Source: Paenibacillus mangrovi
GTDB lineage: Bacteria > Bacillota > Bacilli > Paenibacillales > Paenibacillaceae
Length of the DNA stretch: 64,000 nt
Direction of reading: 5' to 3'
Assembly (NCBI RefSeq): GCF_022898935.1
Contig: NZ_JALIRP010000007.1
Location: 1 to 64,000, forward strand
Positions 61,571 to 64,000 of this stretch are shown here, piece by piece. Position 1 is the first letter of the stretch; the number at the start of each line of letters is the position of its first letter. The notes beneath the pieces are model-generated. The model saw only the letters and a program-made list of their open reading frames with translations, did no database searches and was not told the origin of the DNA. The position numbers and the translations under genes are program-made.

Positions 61571-62752
61571 TTATTTGGAAAACGATTGAGTCATATCTGT
61601 TTTAATAGCTTTGGATGGGGATTTTTGAAATTCAGAGGTCGAAATCAACTCCTGAAGCAGGCTCTCGTATTGATTCGAATCGAAAGGCACTTCCACCATT
61701 TGCTTTGTGAACGATGAGAGCATGATCCCGTTAGCAATGGTGACGGAACGGATCCCTTCCGTACCTTCAGCAATCAATTCCCCTTCTCCAGTAAGAATTT
61801 TATGTATGAACTTCTCTGTCACCACCTTGTGTCCCGAAGCCGCGTCTGTGTTCACTTCGATCTCTTCCACCGTAGATTCCACATTGCCGAATCCTTGTGA
61901 CGTTTCTTGAAGATGCTTCAACATGGATATACGATTGCGATTGATCCGAAGCTTATTATTTTCGTATACGAGCCTTCCGTTTTCCCCAACGATCTCAAGA
62001 CGATTGACCCCCGGAGACTCGGCCGTAGTTACGATAAAATGCCCGATCATGCCATTATCATGCTCAAAATAGGCGGTTACTTCATCCTCCACTTCAATAC
62101 GGTGATACTTGCCGATATGAGCGTGACCGCTTATTCTTGCAGGAATCCCGAATACCCACTGGTAAAAATCAAGATTGTGCGGACACTGATTCGTCAGTAT
62201 CCCACCTCCTTCTCCAGCCCAGGTTGCACGCCAATCACCGCTGTCATAATAAGCTTGGGAACGGAACCAGTCGGTATTGATCCAAGTCACCCTGGTTAAC
62301 TGCCCCAACTCCCCACTGCCAACGATTTCTTTGATTTTTTTATAAAAAGGAAGCGTCCGTTCTTGAAACATCAAGCCGAACACCAACTCAGGGAACTTCT
62401 TTTGTGTCCGAGTATACGCATCGATGGCAAGCTTCGCATCGTTGACATGAACGGCCAATGGCTTCTCACAGAGCACATGAATTCCACGTTCAAATGCATC
62501 CACAATTATAGAGGGATGGCTGTAATGTGGTACAGCAATAATGACGGCTTCTAACCCGGATTGGTCCATAAGATCCAGATGGTTGTAATATGCTTTAGTT
62601 CCGCATTCCGCTGCGAACCGGTCCGCCTTTTCCTGGATAAGGTCACATACGCCTACTAGCTCAATTTGCTCCAACGTCATCATATTGCTGATATGGGTTT
62701 TCCCGATGTTCCCCAAACCTACTAAACCGACTTTTACTTTCTGAGTACCCAT
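61571..62752 (-). CDS. Gfo/Idh/MocA family oxidoreductase
   Basis: A 393-residue NAD(P)-dependent dehydrogenase. The Rossmann motif is VGLVGLGNIGKTH, the family's catalytic-type CEKPLAVH follows at about residue 95, and the C-terminal domain has GGGILTNQCPHNLDFYQWVFG with the conserved histidine. Such enzymes oxidise a hydroxyl of inositols, glycosides or sugar acids. The start at 62752 is set by GAGAGGGGA. The isomerase gene lies 35 bases upstream and the transporter genes follow, so it works on the imported substrate in the cytoplasm. Confidence 0.9.
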   Translation of the reverse strand: MGTQKVKVGLVGLGNIGKTHISNMMTLEQIELVGVCDLIQEKADRFAAECGTKAYYNHLDLMDQSGLEAVIIAVPHYSHPSIIVDAFERGIHVLCEKPLAVHVNDAKLAIDAYTRTQKKFPELVFGLMFQERTLPFYKKIKEIVGSGELGQLTRVTWINTDWFRSQAYYDSGDWRATWAGEGGGILTNQCPHNLDFYQWVFGIPARISGHAHIGKYHRIEVEDEVTAYFEHDNGMIGHFIVTTAESPGVNRLEIVGENGRLVYENNKLRINRNRISMLKHLQETSQGFGNVESTVEEIEVNTDAASGHKVVTEKFIHKILTGEGELIAEGTEGIRSVTIANGIMLSSFTKQMVEVPFDSNQYESLLQELISTSEFQKSPSKAIKTDMTQSFSK

Positions 62753-62787
62753 GTGATTTCCCCTCTCTATTTCAGTCATAAATTAAC

Positions 62788-63609
62788 TCATGACCAGGCT
62801 AGACCTTCATTTTGCAGCAACTTCTTTAATGCTTGTGCCGCGATCTTAAATCGCTCTATCCCATCATGTTCCGGGAATGCTTTGTGTAAATGTGGTTCGA
62901 TGGATAAAAATCCGGAATAGCCGCACTCCATCAATGCCTTCACAAATGACTGAAATTCACCGTCCCCCTCGCCTGCCGGGACAAAAATATGTGCCTGTCT
63001 GTCCGCATCTTTGATATGTACATATTCCAGGTAAGAGGACAGCAGCGGGTATGCCTCACTCATCGGCATGATATCATTCATGACAAAGTTTCCTGGATCA
63101 AAGGCAAGCTTTAGGCAAGCTGAGTCGCAATGCTGTAAAATATCTAGACAGCGCTCATCGTTATTACCGTAGACTCCACTTTCATTTTCCAATAAGAGCT
63201 TTATCTGTGCACGCTCTGCTTGATCAGTCAACTGCTTCATCCGGGAGAGCACTTCGTCACGATAAATCTCTGGGGCTTCATTCTCAGGAATATAATAAGA
63301 GAACACCCGGATATAAGGGGCATCCAGCTTTTTGGCGATATGTAAGGCGTGATCTATCTTCTCAATTTCAGGTGCAAATGGTTCCTGAATCGGATATTTA
63401 CCGATCGGCGAACCGATCGAAGATACACGGATCCCTCTTTCAGTCAATGCGGATTTCAATTGGGTCAATTCACCATCGGTTAATTCCATTACATTTTTTC
63501 CATACACGCTTCGGAGTTCCAAATGTGAAATACCCTCAGAAATGAGAACATCCATTTGTTCCTCCAAATGATTTGAAATTTCATCGGCAAAACCTGTCAG
63601 CATGAGCAA
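62788..63609 (-). CDS. Sugar phosphate isomerase/epimerase (AP endonuclease 2 fold)
   Basis: A 273-residue TIM barrel of the xylose-isomerase-like group: LTGFADEISNHLEEQMDVL, GISHLELRSVYGKNV, LLLENESGVYGNN (metal-ligand Glu), LAFDPGNFVM, YVHIKDADRQA and FLSIEPHLHK. Family members isomerise or epimerise keto sugars, often oxidation products of a Gfo/Idh/MocA partner, as here. The start is a TTG at 63609 with GGAGAGGTGA six bases upstream; the internal ATG two codons later is a less well-spaced alternative. It is the first gene of the operon, under a cre-type site at 63635. Confidence 0.88.
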   Translation of the reverse strand: MLMLTGFADEISNHLEEQMDVLISEGISHLELRSVYGKNVMELTDGELTQLKSALTERGIRVSSIGSPIGKYPIQEPFAPEIEKIDHALHIAKKLDAPYIRVFSYYIPENEAPEIYRDEVLSRMKQLTDQAERAQIKLLLENESGVYGNNDERCLDILQHCDSACLKLAFDPGNFVMNDIMPMSEAYPLLSSYLEYVHIKDADRQAHIFVPAGEGDGEFQSFVKALMECGYSGFLSIEPHLHKAFPEHDGIERFKIAAQALKKLLQNEGLAWS

Positions 63610-63634
63610 TATGATTCACCTCTCCTAATTATTA

Positions 63635-63648
63635 TGTAAGCGATTACA
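63635..63648 (-). promoter_or_regulatory. cre site of the second sugar operon
   Basis: TGTAAGCGATTACA (TGTAATCGCTTACA on the minus strand) matches the CcpA cre consensus fully. On the minus strand it sits between TGTCAA and a TACATAAT-like -10, so bound CcpA would block the promoter. Confidence 0.75.
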
Positions 63649-63731
63649 AATACGATTGACACTTCATAGTTTAGCAGGTGACGAATCGCGAGCGGTACTT
63701 TCCGGTTGACCACGTTAACCACAACATTGTT

Positions 63732-64000
63732 CTAAAATTGACTTTTTACCATACGCCTATAGTTATTTGGAGTTTTACCCTCCCATTGCTTGAACACTTT
63801 ACTGAAGTGGGAATGATTTTTAAAGCCGGTTGCGTAGCAAATGTCCGTCACGGATTTTTCCGGCTCAAGCAGAAACAAAATTTTGGCCTGATTGATTCGT
63901 CTTTTATATATGTAATGGAACAATGTCATTCCTGTTATTTCGTGGAAAATGCGTGCCAAATAATGTTTGTTGATATGAAGAGCCTCCTCTAGATGATCTA
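63732..64000 (-). CDS. AraC family regulator (C-terminal part; 5' end outside window)
   Basis: The last 89 codons of a minus-strand gene, open to the right edge. They encode an AraC DNA-binding domain: DHLEEALHINKHYLARIFHE for the first helix-turn-helix and CYATGFKNHSHFSKVFKQWEG with TPNNYRR for the second. The rest of the protein lies beyond 64000. It is 122 bases upstream of the sugar operon on the same strand and is the natural candidate for its activator. Confidence 0.88.
   Translation of the reverse strand, partial: DHLEEALHINKHYLARIFHEITGMTLFHYIYKRRINQAKILFLLEPEKSVTDICYATGFKNHSHFSKVFKQWEGKTPNNYRRMVKSQF

Noticed and set aside
1..64000. CRISPR arrays, tRNA or rRNA genes, prophage modules, toxin-antitoxin pairs
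   Set aside because: I looked for regularly spaced repeats, cloverleaf-like segments, phage structural genes and paired small genes and found none that I could support.

Overview
The window looks like a chromosome segment from a Paenibacillus-type member of the Bacillota. Pointers are strong AGGAGG ribosome binding sites with some TTG and GTG starts, a T-box leader, a SigV/RsiV pair, YesM/YesN-type sensor-regulator genes beside carbohydrate ABC transporters, CcpA/LacI-type palindromes and strong intrinsic terminators. Codon use and base composition are moderate and fairly even. Most of the window is accessory metabolism rather than core genome.

Layout. 1-9 kb is a patchwork: a 5' piece of a phosphotransferase-like gene at the edge, a PhzF-type isomerase, decayed gene remnants including a FosB tail, a TetR-SDR-CMD operon, a complete IS110/IS1111-type element inserted in a dispersed hairpin repeat, and two glyoxalase-fold (VOC) proteins. 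9-15 kb holds a suppressor-of-fused domain protein, the sigV-rsiV operon with a secreted protein that shares its promoter type, and glnS under a T-box. 15-29 kb is a complete locus for hydroxyproline use: two proline-racemase-family enzymes, a multi-subunit FAD/[2Fe-2S] D-amino-acid dehydrogenase split over two transcripts, a DapA-family deaminase, a semialdehyde dehydrogenase, an ornithine-cyclodeaminase-family reductase and an Xaa-Pro peptidase. It also carries its own sigma-54 activator and its own rpoN. I read five GG-N10-GC (-24/-12) promoters in it, one in front of each catabolic transcript and one in front of rpoN.

29-37 kb is again mixed and partly decayed (a GH101 stub, a DinB remnant, a GyrI-like fragment, a solute-binding protein without export signal). 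It also contains a cyclase, a GNAT acetyltransferase, a FusB-type EF-G-binding protein behind a leader with a possible 16-residue leader peptide, a TVP38/DedA-type membrane protein and a glycolipid-type glycosyltransferase. 37.8-48.6 kb is a single minus-strand carbohydrate-use operon: YesM-like kinase, YesN-like regulator, binding protein, two permeases, a multidomain GH5 enzyme and a FAD oxidoreductase. 49-58 kb has a secreted protein of unknown family, small hypotheticals, three genes of resistance-type families (APH, ABC-F, erythromycin esterase), a VanW protein, an AraC regulator and a VOC protein. 58.4-64 kb is a second sugar-use operon (isomerase, Gfo/Idh/MocA dehydrogenase, binding protein, two permeases) behind a near-perfect cre site, with the start of an AraC regulator at the edge.

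The clearest biological unit is the hydroxyproline locus, where enzymes, activator, sigma factor and promoters occur together. Other points worth attention are the IS element with a probable guide RNA whose sequence resembles its target repeat, the FusB leader, and the SDR lacking its catalytic tyrosine. All calls come from reading the sequence; no database search was run.
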